From positions 1 through 12,294 of the forward strand of contig JBKOWZ010000164.1 of the NCBI GenBank assembly GCA_046724665.1: a stretch of DNA of 12,294 nucleotides, in the 5' to 3' direction. Below the pieces are notes generated by a model. The model did no database searches and was not told the origin of the DNA. It saw only the letters and a program-made list of their open reading frames with translations. Both the position numbers and the translations under genes were made by a program. The stretch comes from Actinocrinis sp046724665. GTDB lineage: Bacteria; Actinomycetota; Actinomycetes; Streptomycetales; Catenulisporaceae. This document shows, one piece after another, positions 1 to 6,288 of the stretch. Each line of letters opens with the position of its first letter. Position 1 is the first letter of the stretch.

Positions 1-3
1 ATT

Positions 4-36
4 TCGTCGGCAGCGTCAGATGTGTATAAGAGACAG
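4..36 (+). other. Nextera/Tn5 sequencing adapter left on the contig end (artifact)
   Basis: Bases 4-36 match, base for base, the Illumina Nextera Read 1 transposase adapter as I know it. It starts TCGTCGGCAGCGTC and ends with the 19-bp Tn5 mosaic end AGATGTGTATAAGAGACAG at 18-36. It is library-preparation sequence, not genome, so genomic sequence begins at about base 37. The three bases before it are also suspect. It should be trimmed, and the mosaic end must not be called a transposon end. Confidence 0.98.
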
Positions 37-80
37 GCCCCGAAGAGCGCTACAGGTGAACGAGGAGTTACGCGGCGGCC

Positions 81-100
81 TACCTGCGATTACGCAGGTA
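81..100 (-). terminator. Perfect hairpin around the leuS stop codon; possible U-less terminator
   Basis: TACCTGCG (81-88) and CGCAGGTA (93-100) form a perfect 8-bp inverted repeat with a 4-nt loop. On the leuS strand the loop contains the TAA stop codon (92-90), and the 5' arm encodes the last residues Val-Pro-Ala. No T-tract follows on the minus strand. It could be a U-less hairpin terminator of the kind proposed for actinomycetes, or a 3'-end stabilising stem. The inverted repeat is certain; the function is inferred. Confidence 0.45.
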
Positions 101-3011
101 CGACGTTCACCAGTTTGGGCGCTCGGACGATGACGTTACGCACCGCGCGGCCGTCCAGCGCCCGCTGCACGCCCTCGCTCGCCAGGGCCAGTTCGCGCAG
201 CACGTCCTCGCTGATGTCCGGCGGCACTTGCAGCTTGTCCCGCAGCTTGCCCGCCACCTGCACCACGCATGTGACCTCGTCGGTGACCAGGTACTGCGGA
301 TCGGCGACCGGGAACGGTACGTACGCGATCGTGGTCTCGTGGCCCAGCTTGCGCCACAGCTCCTCGGCCAGGTGCGGCGCGATCGGCGCGACCATCACCA
401 CCAGCGCCTCGGCGACCGGCCTTGGCACCTCGGGCAGCTTCGTCAGGTGGTTGTTCAGCACGATCAGCTTCGCGATGGCGGTGTTGAAGCGCAGGTTGTC
501 CAGGTCTTCGCGCACCCCGGCGATCGCGGTGTGCAGAGCGCGCAGCGTCGCCTGGTCCGGCTCGGCGGACGCGACGCGGACCGCGCCGGTCTCCTCGTCC
601 ACGATGTTGCGCCAGACCCGTTGCAGGAAGCGGAACGAGCCGGCCACCGCCTTGGTCTCCCAGGGCCGGGAGACGTCCAGCGGCCCCATCGACATCTCGT
701 AGACGCGCAGCGTGTCGGCGCCGTAGGTGTCGCAGAACTCGTCGGGCGTGACCGAGTTCTTCAGCGACTTGCCCATCTTGCCGTATTCGCGGTTTACCTT
801 CCGGCCCTCGTGATAGTAGACGCCGTCAACCTCTTCGACCTCTTCGGCGGGCACGTACACGCCGCGCTCGTCGGTGTAGGCGTAGGCCTGGATGTAGCCC
901 TGGTTGAACAGCTTGCGATACGGCTCGGCCGAGCTGACCTCGCCCAGGTCGTACAGCACCTTGTGCCAGAAGCGCGCGTACAGCAGGTGCAGCACCGCGT
1001 GCTCGGCGCCGCCGACGTACAGGTCCACGCCGCCGACGTCCGAGGCGTCGCGCGGCCCCATCCAGTACTGCTCGATCTCGGCGTCGGCGAAGCGCTCCTC
1101 GTTCGTCGGGTCCGCATAGCGCATCTGGTACCAGCACGAGCCGGCCCACTGCGGCATCGTGTTGGTCTCCCGGTGGTAGCGGCGCACGCCGCGGCCGTCG
1201 CCCAGGTCCAGATCGACCTCGACCCACTCGGTCGCCCGGGCCAGCGGCGGCGAGGGCTCGGTGTTCGCGTCGTCGGCGGCGAAGGTGCGCGGGGAGTAGT
1301 CGTCGATCTCCGGCAGTTCCAGCGGCAGCATCGACTCGGGCAGCGCGATCGCGTGCGTCGGGTCTTCGGCGTCGTACACGATCGGGAACGGCTCGCCCCA
1401 GTAGCGCTGCCGGGAGAACAGCCAGTCGCGCAGCCGGTAGGTGACCGTGCCGGTGCCGTAGCCCTTCTCCTCCAGCCAGGCGATGATCCGCTTCTTCGCC
1501 TCGGTGACCACCAGGCCGTCCAGCGAGACCTCGGCGTTCGCGGAGTTGACCACCCGCGCGTCGTAGGAGTCGAAGGCCTCGGTCCAGTCGTCCACGTCCT
1601 GCGACGCGTCCGCACCCGGCGAGACCACGATCCGCATCGGCAGGTCGAAGGCGCGGGCGAACTCGAAGTCGCGCTGGTCGTGCGCGGGTACCGCCATGAT
1701 CGCGCCGGTGCCGTAGCCCCACAGCACGTAGTCGGCCACGAACACCGGGATCCGCTCGCCGTTGACCGGGTTGACCGCGTGCGCGCCGGTGAAGACGCCG
1801 GTCTTCTGCCGCCCCTCGGTCTGCCGCTCGACCTCGGTCTTCGCCGCCGCCTGCGCCTTGTACGCGGCGACCGCCTCGGCCGGGGACGCCGCGCCGCCGG
1901 TCCACGCGTCCCTGGTCCGCGCGGGCCACTCGGCGGGCACGATCCGCTCGACCAGCGGGTGTTCGGGCGCCAGCACCATGTACGTCGCGCCGAACAGCGT
2001 GTCCGGGCGCGTGGTGAAGATCTCGATGTGGTCGCCTTCGGCCGACACGGTTTCGTCAGCCGACACGGCCTCGACGGCGTCGATCGGGAAGTGGACCCTC
2101 GCGCCCTCGGAGCGGCCGATCCAGTTGCGCTGCATCAGCTTGATCGGCTCTGGCCAGTCCAGCCGGTCCAGGTCGTCCACCAGCTGGTCGCCGTACGCGG
2201 TGATGCGCATCATCCACTGGCGCAGGTTGCGCTTGAACACCGGGAAGTTGCCGCGCTCGGAGCGGCCGTCCGCGGTGACCTCCTCGTTGGCCAGCACGGT
2301 GCCCAGCCCGGGGCACCAGTTGACCGGCGCCTCGGAGATGTACGCCAGCCGGTAGCCGTCGATCACGTCGGCGCGTTCGCCCGCGGTCAGCGCGGACCAC
2401 GCGCGTCCGTCCGGCGTCTCGCGCGTGCCCGTCTCGAACTCGGCGACCAGTTCCGTCACCGGCCGCGCCCGGCGGGCGTCCTTGTCGTACCAGGAGTTGA
2501 AGATCTTCAGGAAGATCCACTGGGTCCAGCGATAGAAGGACGCGTCGGTGGTGGCCACGCCGCGCCGCTTGTCGTGCCCCAGGCCGATCCGGCTGATCTG
2601 CGCCCGGTACCGCTCGATGTTCTTCTCGGTGGTCACCCGCGGGTGCGTGCCGGTCTGCACGGCGTACTGCTCGGCGGGCAGCCCGAAGGCGTCGAAGCCC
2701 ATCGTGTGCAGCACGTTGTGGCCCAGCATCCGCTGGTAGCGGGCGTACACGTCGGTGGCGATGAAGCCCAGCGGGTGCCCCACGTGCAGCCCGGTGCCCG
2801 ACGGGTACGGGAACATGTCCATGATGAAGCGCTTCTCCCCCGGCACCGGCTCGCCGGTGGCCAGCGGGCCGGACGGGTTGGGCGCTTCGAAGGTGCCGTG
2901 CTCGACCCAGTACGCCTGCCAGCGCGCCTCGATCTCGCCCGCCATCGCCGCCGTGTAGCGGAACGCGGGCTCGTCGGAGGCACCGGGCTTTGTGCTCTCG
3001 CTCACGGTCAT
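90..3011 (-). CDS. leuS: Leucyl-tRNA synthetase
   Basis: Class I aminoacyl-tRNA synthetase, cytoplasmic, charging tRNA-Leu with leucine at the expense of ATP. The 973 residues are complete and close to the usual length for high-GC actinomycetes. Visible landmarks: the HIGH-class motif as HVGH at about 76-79 within YPSGTGLHVGHPLGF; the inserted CP1 editing domain at about 300-500, with FTTRPDT (332-338) and GTGAIMAVPAHDQRD (434-448), which hold the threonine and aspartate positions used to hydrolyse mischarged tRNA; the NTMPQWAGSCWY stretch at about 617-628; and the KMSKS motif as KMGKS at 745-749. The C-terminal part is the tRNA-binding domain. Start choice: ATG at 3011-3009 with Shine-Dalgarno GAGGGGA (3025-3019), 7 nt spacing. 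Transcribed leftward, alone, behind an attenuator leader. Nothing looks truncated; TAA stop at 92-90. Antisense frames are open only because of high GC. Confidence 0.98.
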   Translation of the reverse strand: MTVSESTKPGASDEPAFRYTAAMAGEIEARWQAYWVEHGTFEAPNPSGPLATGEPVPGEKRFIMDMFPYPSGTGLHVGHPLGFIATDVYARYQRMLGHNVLHTMGFDAFGLPAEQYAVQTGTHPRVTTEKNIERYRAQISRIGLGHDKRRGVATTDASFYRWTQWIFLKIFNSWYDKDARRARPVTELVAEFETGTRETPDGRAWSALTAGERADVIDGYRLAYISEAPVNWCPGLGTVLANEEVTADGRSERGNFPVFKRNLRQWMMRITAYGDQLVDDLDRLDWPEPIKLMQRNWIGRSEGARVHFPIDAVEAVSADETVSAEGDHIEIFTTRPDTLFGATYMVLAPEHPLVERIVPAEWPARTRDAWTGGAASPAEAVAAYKAQAAAKTEVERQTEGRQKTGVFTGAHAVNPVNGERIPVFVADYVLWGYGTGAIMAVPAHDQRDFEFARAFDLPMRIVVSPGADASQDVDDWTEAFDSYDARVVNSANAEVSLDGLVVTEAKKRIIAWLEEKGYGTGTVTYRLRDWLFSRQRYWGEPFPIVYDAEDPTHAIALPESMLPLELPEIDDYSPRTFAADDANTEPSPPLARATEWVEVDLDLGDGRGVRRYHRETNTMPQWAGSCWYQMRYADPTNEERFADAEIEQYWMGPRDASDVGGVDLYVGGAEHAVLHLLYARFWHKVLYDLGEVSSAEPYRKLFNQGYIQAYAYTDERGVYVPAEEVEEVDGVYYHEGRKVNREYGKMGKSLKNSVTPDEFCDTYGADTLRVYEMSMGPLDVSRPWETKAVAGSFRFLQRVWRNIVDEETGAVRVASAEPDQATLRALHTAIAGVREDLDNLRFNTAIAKLIVLNNHLTKLPEVPRPVAEALVVMVAPIAPHLAEELWRKLGHETTIAYVPFPVADPQYLVTDEVTCVVQVAGKLRDKLQVPPDISEDVLRELALASEGVQRALDGRAVRNVIVRAPKLVNVVPA

Positions 3012-3115
3012 TGCAGAGTCCCCTCGGGGTGTCTGTCTGATGATTACCGGTTCGTCGGGTGCGGGGCGCGCCCGACCCTGTCGCCGTCCGGGCGCGATAC
3101 GCGCCGGAAAATGCG

Positions 3116-3138
3116 AAAACCCCTCGCGCAGGAGGGGT
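3116..3138 (-). terminator. Intrinsic terminator of the leuS attenuator
   Basis: Read on the minus strand, ACCCCTC (3138-3132) and GAGGGGT (3125-3119) form a 7-bp stem with a 6-nt loop. It is followed directly by TTTT (3119-3116), and by a second TTTT five bases further on. It lies between the short Leu-rich leader peptide and leuS, 105 bp before the leuS start, so it would end leuS transcription prematurely. A clear U-tracted hairpin is unusual in such GC-rich sequence, which strengthens the call. Confidence 0.8.
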
Positions 3139-3183
3139 CGCCACGCTGAGGAGCCCGGGATCGGGTCTCTTTCGCTCTCAGCG
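3120..3183 (-). promoter_or_regulatory. leuS transcription attenuator: competing RNA stems
   Basis: On the minus strand, segment 1, CGCTGAG (3183-3177), overlaps the leader peptide stop codon. It pairs perfectly over 7 bp with CTCAGCG (3150-3144). The overlapping segment CTCCTC (3153-3148) can instead pair, with one G-U, with GAGGGG (3125-3120), which is the 3' arm of the terminator. A ribosome stalled on the Leu codons would mask segment 1, freeing the second segment to break the terminator. A ribosome reaching the stop codon and leaving would restore stem 1 and allow termination. The complementarities are visible; the switching model is inference. Classical attenuators before leuS have been predicted computationally in some Streptomyces. 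Confidence 0.65.
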
Positions 3184-3216
3184 CGGCCCGGTAAGGAGCA
3201 GGCGTACTGCGTGCAT
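3178..3216 (-). CDS. leuS leader peptide (three tandem Leu codons)
   Basis: A 12-residue open frame, MHAVRLLLTGPR, runs from ATG (3216-3214) to TGA (3180-3178). It contains three consecutive leucine codons, CTG CTC CTT (3201-3193). It sits upstream of an intrinsic terminator and of leuS, as expected for a ribosome-mediated attenuator sensing charged tRNA-Leu. There is no Shine-Dalgarno sequence. A -10-like TAACCT ends 7 nt before the ATG, so the transcript probably begins at the A of the ATG (leaderless). An in-frame ATG two codons upstream (3222-3220) is the alternative start. Too short for gene finders. Confidence 0.75.
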   Translation of the reverse strand: MHAVRLLLTGPR

Positions 3217-3223
3217 GCCCATC

Positions 3224-3229
3224 AGGTTA
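3224..3229 (-). promoter_or_regulatory. Predicted -10 box for the leuS leader transcript
   Basis: TAACCT on the minus strand fits the actinomycete TANNNT pattern and lies 7 nt before the leader-peptide ATG at 3216, the spacing expected if transcription starts on that A. The -35 region around 3246-3252 (TGGGAC/GTGGGA) is poor, so the promoter is plausible, not proven. Confidence 0.45.
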
Positions 3230-3430
3230 CCACCGCGTGCGGTCCGTCCCACCGCACATTCGTCCTCGGTGTCACGGCACCTCAGGGCGTCCCACGAGGC
3301 TCGCGCCGTGCCTCAGAACGCTCACGCCACCCTTCACAGCACGCGGCGGCTTACGGAAGATAACCTGAATACGATAACGTCCGGGCGACTACTAGGTGTG
3401 TCCCCAACACCACCGCCAGGTTGAGGATCA
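3230..3430. other. Divergent leuS / membrane-protein intergenic region
   Basis: About 200 bases between the leuS leader promoter and the next gene. Composition is less GC-rich near the right side (3351-3380). A TACGAT at 3370-3375 on the plus strand could be a -10 box for the gene starting at 3431, but no convincing -35 is seen at the right distance. No gene, repeat or strong palindrome is seen here. Confidence 0.3.
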
Positions 3431-4597
3431 GTGGACGCTCCCCAGTTACCCGATGCCGGGGCTTCGGCGAATCCGGTCGGCGGGCCCCCGCCCGGCCAGG
3501 CTTCCGCGTTCCGGCGCGCCCTCGACTCGCAGGTCGAGCCGCCGGAGCCGTCCAAGGCGCTGGTGCCTACCGGTCCGCACGACCTGACCGTCCCGATCGA
3601 CGTGGACATCGACGTCCTTCGTGCCCTGTTCGCCTCGGGCAAGCCGTCCGCACCGAACGCGCCGCCGACTCCGTTCGCGTCGAACCCGGCGATGCCCGTT
3701 CCCGCACCGGCACCGATGGGCGGCGGGATACCGCCGACCGCGCCGCCCGCTCCCCCGCCTCCGGTGTTCCCGCTGCCTACGGCGCAGCCCTCTGCGAGCG
3801 GACCGACCGTCGTCATGCCGTCGGTGTCCGTGCCCGCGCTGCGAGCCCCGACCACGATCGCCCAGGCCGCGAACAATGCTCCCGCCGCGCCCGACGCCGC
3901 GCCGATAGAGGTGCGTGCCGAGGCCGACGGCAGCAGAGGCGAGCGGTCACCGGCAGCGGAGTCCTCCCCCCGGCACGGCGGCGGGAAGAGCAAGACGTCG
4001 AGGCTGTCCACCACGGTCGGTGTCTCCGCCGTGCTCGCCGCGATCGCGGCGGCGGCGCTGGTGCTCCTCGACGTCGGCCGCTCGTCGGATCCGCTGGCCC
4101 CGACCGCGATGCCGACCAAGGCCACCACGCACAATCCGACGCCGCATCCCTCGCATCCCGCGGCGCCCCCGCCCAAGGTGGGGCCGTCCCCGTCGCCGAT
4201 CCACTCCTCCGCCGGCCCGAGCCACAGCCCGTCGCCCTCGGTGACCGTGTCGCCGAGCCGCTCGGCCGGGCCGAGCCCGAGCACGGTACCCAGCTTCTCC
4301 ACCATCTACTGGACGAGTTCGGTGGATCCCCGGGTCGTGGACATCCAGCGCCGCCTGGACGAGCTGAACTACCTGCGCCGCACCTCGGACGGCGAATACA
4401 CCGTCACCAGCCGGACGCTCAGCCGCGACCCCGGCAATTGGCGCCCGCCCTCCGACGACCCCGGTTACTACCGCAACGCGACGGACATGGCGATCCGGGC
4501 GTTCAAATTCGACTACCTCCAGCACGGCCAGGGCCAGCCGCCGCCCCCCGGCTGCGACACCCGGACCTATCAAGCGCTGGTGAACGCGACCAGCTGA
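3431..4597 (+). CDS. Single-pass membrane protein with extracellular peptidoglycan-binding-like domain
   Basis: A 388-residue protein starting at GTG 3431, with GAGG about 5-6 nt upstream. Layout: an acidic, proline-rich N-terminal arm (1-185) including a less disordered patch DLTVPIDVDIDVLRALFASG (51-70); one hydrophobic segment, about 192-214, preceded by basic residues, so the N-terminus should stay in the cytoplasm; a Pro/Ser/Thr linker (218-290) typical of wall-spanning regions; and a C-terminal domain (about 296-386). In that domain VVDIQRRLDELNYL, DGEY, AIRAFKFDY and DTRTYQALV line up with the repeats of PG_binding_1 domains. Between the two halves of the fold sits an insertion of about 25 residues (SRTLSRDPGNWRPP and following). 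No catalytic domain is visible. It probably anchors something at the cell wall; function unknown. Divergent from leuS, convergent with the next gene (38 bp apart). Family assignment of the C-terminal domain is likely, not certain. Confidence 0.8.
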   Translation: MDAPQLPDAGASANPVGGPPPGQASAFRRALDSQVEPPEPSKALVPTGPHDLTVPIDVDIDVLRALFASGKPSAPNAPPTPFASNPAMPVPAPAPMGGGIPPTAPPAPPPPVFPLPTAQPSASGPTVVMPSVSVPALRAPTTIAQAANNAPAAPDAAPIEVRAEADGSRGERSPAAESSPRHGGGKSKTSRLSTTVGVSAVLAAIAAAALVLLDVGRSSDPLAPTAMPTKATTHNPTPHPSHPAAPPPKVGPSPSPIHSSAGPSHSPSPSVTVSPSRSAGPSPSTVPSFSTIYWTSSVDPRVVDIQRRLDELNYLRRTSDGEYTVTSRTLSRDPGNWRPPSDDPGYYRNATDMAIRAFKFDYLQHGQGQPPPPGCDTRTYQALVNATS

Positions 4598-4635
4598 CGC
4601 CGGGTCGGAAACACTCCGGCAATCGGATCCCGCCG

Positions 4636-5028
4636 CTAGTCGAACACGGTCGGTTCGTCGAGGATCCACGGCTCGTATCCGAACCGCTCCACGATGCGCA
4701 CCGCCTCGGCGGCGCCGACCGGCTCTCCGAAGTCGGCGCCGAACAGCACGCTGCGGTCCGGCAGTTCGCTCGGCCGCCAGCCGCCGCCGAACGGCGGCGT
4801 GGGCGCACGCAGCACCGCGCCGCGCGGCCGCCCGGAGTTCCACGGCGCGGCCGGCTGGCCCCAGCGGTCATAACGCAGCAGGCTGGCCGGCTGGTCGCCG
4901 TCGTGCCGGAAATAGAAACCGCGGCCGTGCCCGTCGAGGTTGAAGGGGATCCGGACCGGCCTGTCCGGATCGCCACCGTGAAAGGTGGCCCAGAACAGGA
5001 AGCGGTGTGCCGGCTCGACGGGGTACAT
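4636..5028 (-). CDS. Small hypothetical protein (130 aa), possibly leaderless
   Basis: I do not recognise this protein. It starts MYPVEPAHRFLFWATFHGGD and ends EPWILDEPTVFD. It is rich in aromatic residues, Gly and Pro, with no signal peptide or membrane segment, so it is probably soluble and cytoplasmic. Codons are strongly G/C in third position, as in the neighbouring genes, which supports real coding. The frame stays open upstream to 5157, but that part is Arg/Ser-rich and lacks a ribosome binding site. The ATG at 5028-5026 is preferred because a CATAAT box ends 6 nt before it, pointing to a transcript starting on the A of ATG. It converges on the membrane-protein gene (3431-4597) and diverges from the propeller gene. 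Confidence 0.6.
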   Translation of the reverse strand: MYPVEPAHRFLFWATFHGGDPDRPVRIPFNLDGHGRGFYFRHDGDQPASLLRYDRWGQPAAPWNSGRPRGAVLRAPTPPFGGGWRPSELPDRSVLFGADFGEPVGAAEAVRIVERFGYEPWILDEPTVFD

Positions 5029-5034
5029 CTGTTC

Positions 5035-5040
5035 ATTATG
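5035..5040 (-). promoter_or_regulatory. Predicted -10 box, leaderless promoter of the 130-aa gene
   Basis: CATAAT on the minus strand is one mismatch from the TATAAT consensus and lies 6 nt before the ATG at 5028, the distance expected between -10 box and transcription start. No clear -35 hexamer stands 17-18 nt upstream. With no Shine-Dalgarno sequence present, a leaderless mRNA is the simplest reading. Confidence 0.4.
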
Positions 5041-5195
5041 CCGCGAAAGCGACGTCCGAGATCGCACGGCTGATCGCCGAACCGGCCACTCGGCGCGTCG
5101 TGCACTACGAGCACAACATGAAAACTTTACGAAAACCGTACCGTTCGGCGCCGCCATGTCTCACCATGGACGCACTTCGAAAATTCGACAGCGTG

Positions 5196-5203
5196 AGAGG
5201 GGG
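5196..5203 (+). promoter_or_regulatory. Ribosome binding site that fixes the propeller gene start
   Basis: AGAGGGGG lies 7 nt before GTG 5211. It is the only purine-rich Shine-Dalgarno match near the possible starts. The upstream in-frame ATG at 5166 has none, so GTG 5211 is preferred. Confidence 0.7.
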
Positions 5204-5210
5204 TGCACTC

Positions 5211-6275
5211 GTGAGCCGCGTCGGTGGCCAACTCGCGACCGCCGTACGCCATGCTCCCGACCGGCTGCATCTCTTCTACATCGACGCCGACGGCGTGTTG
5301 CGCTGCTGCGCGCAGGGCAACAACGGCTGGGCACGCGTCATGCTCCCTCAGGCAGACGGCCTGCCCTTCGGCACCGACATGCACCCTGCCGGCGCGCTGA
5401 CGACCGGTTACCAGGCGAAGGGCACGCAGCTCGACGTGTTCGCCGTTGACCGGGACGGCATGCTGCGCATCTACCTCACGCCTAACGAACGCGCTTGGGA
5501 AGCCGATGTCGTGCCTGAGGCGATCGGCATACCGCCTGGTGCATGCCTCGCGACGGGTTACCAGAGCAGCGGTGCGGTACTCGACATCTTCGTCGCCGGG
5601 CGGGCCGGCGAGCCGCTGGTGTTCCAGGGCACTGACGACGGCCAGTGGCGCGGACGCCGCATCGCGCTCGGTACGCCGCTGCCGCACGGGGCGAATCTGG
5701 TGACCGGATACCAGAACGGCGGCTCCCAGCTGGCCCTCTTCGCCATCGACCGCGACGGCGAGTTGCAGGCGGTGACCGAGACGGCCGACGGCGAGTGGCA
5801 GGTCGAGTCGCCGACCGCGCGGCTCTCCCCCGGTATCACGCTGCCGCCCGGCGCGCCGCTGGCCACCGGCTATCCGGGCGGTGGAGGCGGCCTCATGGTC
5901 TTCACCGTGGACGTGCAGGGCCGGCTGTGCGCGTTCCGCCGGGAGCGGTTCGGCTGGAACGCGCAGATCCTGCCCGCCGCCGGGCTGCATTCGCCGGCCG
6001 CACTGGCGACCGGTTACCACAACGGCGGGCAGCAGCTCCTGGTCTTCGTCGTGGACGCGGACGGCCGGTTGCGGCAGTACGCGCAGGAGCAGGACGGCTC
6101 GTGGTCGGTCGGCGTGGTGCCCGGCGGGCTCGGGCTGCCGCCCGGCGCGGCGCTCGCCACCGGGTACCGCGCGAGGGTGAGCAAGCTCGACGTGTTCGTA
6201 CTCTCCGAGTTCTCCGCGCCACCGATCTACTACACCGTGCAGGACGGTGGCTGGACCGGACCCTATCGGATCTAG
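5211..6275 (+). CDS. Seven-bladed beta-propeller, lectin-like repeat protein
   Basis: 354 residues made almost wholly of seven repeats of about 50 residues. The pattern is QLxVFxVDxDGxL, a conserved Trp about 15-20 residues later (W40, 96, 146, 196, 249, 298, 348), then GxPPGAxLATGYQxGG. The (A/T/V)TGY signature recurs at 64, 114, 164, 218, 266 and 316. The first blade lacks its leading strand partner and the last repeat is short, consistent with a ring closed between the two ends. The closest family I can name is the DUF346/PLL-type (Photorhabdus lectin) seven-bladed propellers, which bind sugars such as fucose; this is a resemblance of repeat pattern, not a proven match. There is no signal peptide or membrane segment, so export is not evident. 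The next gene starts 13 bp after its TAG, suggesting co-transcription with the membrane protease. Ligand unknown. Confidence 0.85.
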   Translation: MSRVGGQLATAVRHAPDRLHLFYIDADGVLRCCAQGNNGWARVMLPQADGLPFGTDMHPAGALTTGYQAKGTQLDVFAVDRDGMLRIYLTPNERAWEADVVPEAIGIPPGACLATGYQSSGAVLDIFVAGRAGEPLVFQGTDDGQWRGRRIALGTPLPHGANLVTGYQNGGSQLALFAIDRDGELQAVTETADGEWQVESPTARLSPGITLPPGAPLATGYPGGGGGLMVFTVDVQGRLCAFRRERFGWNAQILPAAGLHSPAALATGYHNGGQQLLVFVVDADGRLRQYAQEQDGSWSVGVVPGGLGLPPGAALATGYRARVSKLDVFVLSEFSAPPIYYTVQDGGWTGPYRI

Positions 6276-6288
6276 CATCCTTGCCGGC

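Noticed and set aside
18..36. Tn5 mosaic end as a mobile element end
   Set aside because: It is part of the full Nextera adapter at the contig edge, not a natural insertion.
3091..3105. Second leader hairpin GGCGCG/CGCGCC in the leuS 5' region
   Set aside because: A perfect 6-bp stem with a 3-nt loop, but not followed by T-residues and not clearly part of the switch; left unassigned.
228..3149. A 973-codon open frame on the plus strand, antisense to leuS
   Set aside because: It mirrors leuS codons in a high-GC genome; its product is Arg/Val/His/Leu-rich low-quality sequence without motifs, while the minus frame is an unmistakable synthetase.
3100..3240. T-box riboswitch in the leuS leader
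   Set aside because: A GTGGCGACC stretch vaguely recalls the T-box sequence, but the consensus is not met and no stem I with specifier loop is seen; the Leu-rich leader peptide explains the region better.
4599..4620. Possible bidirectional terminator between convergent genes (GCCGG/CCGGC)
   Set aside because: Only 5 bp with a 12-nt loop and no T-tract; too weak to call.
3421..5073. Long Arg/Pro-rich plus-strand frame overlapping the membrane protein and the 130-aa gene
   Set aside because: Composition is typical of an off-frame reading, with no start signal; the overlapping frames have a membrane segment and recognisable domain motifs.
5007..5210. N-terminal extension of the propeller protein to upstream starts
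   Set aside because: The extension is Arg-rich, lacks the repeat pattern and has no ribosome binding site; it also overlaps the divergent promoter region of the 130-aa gene.
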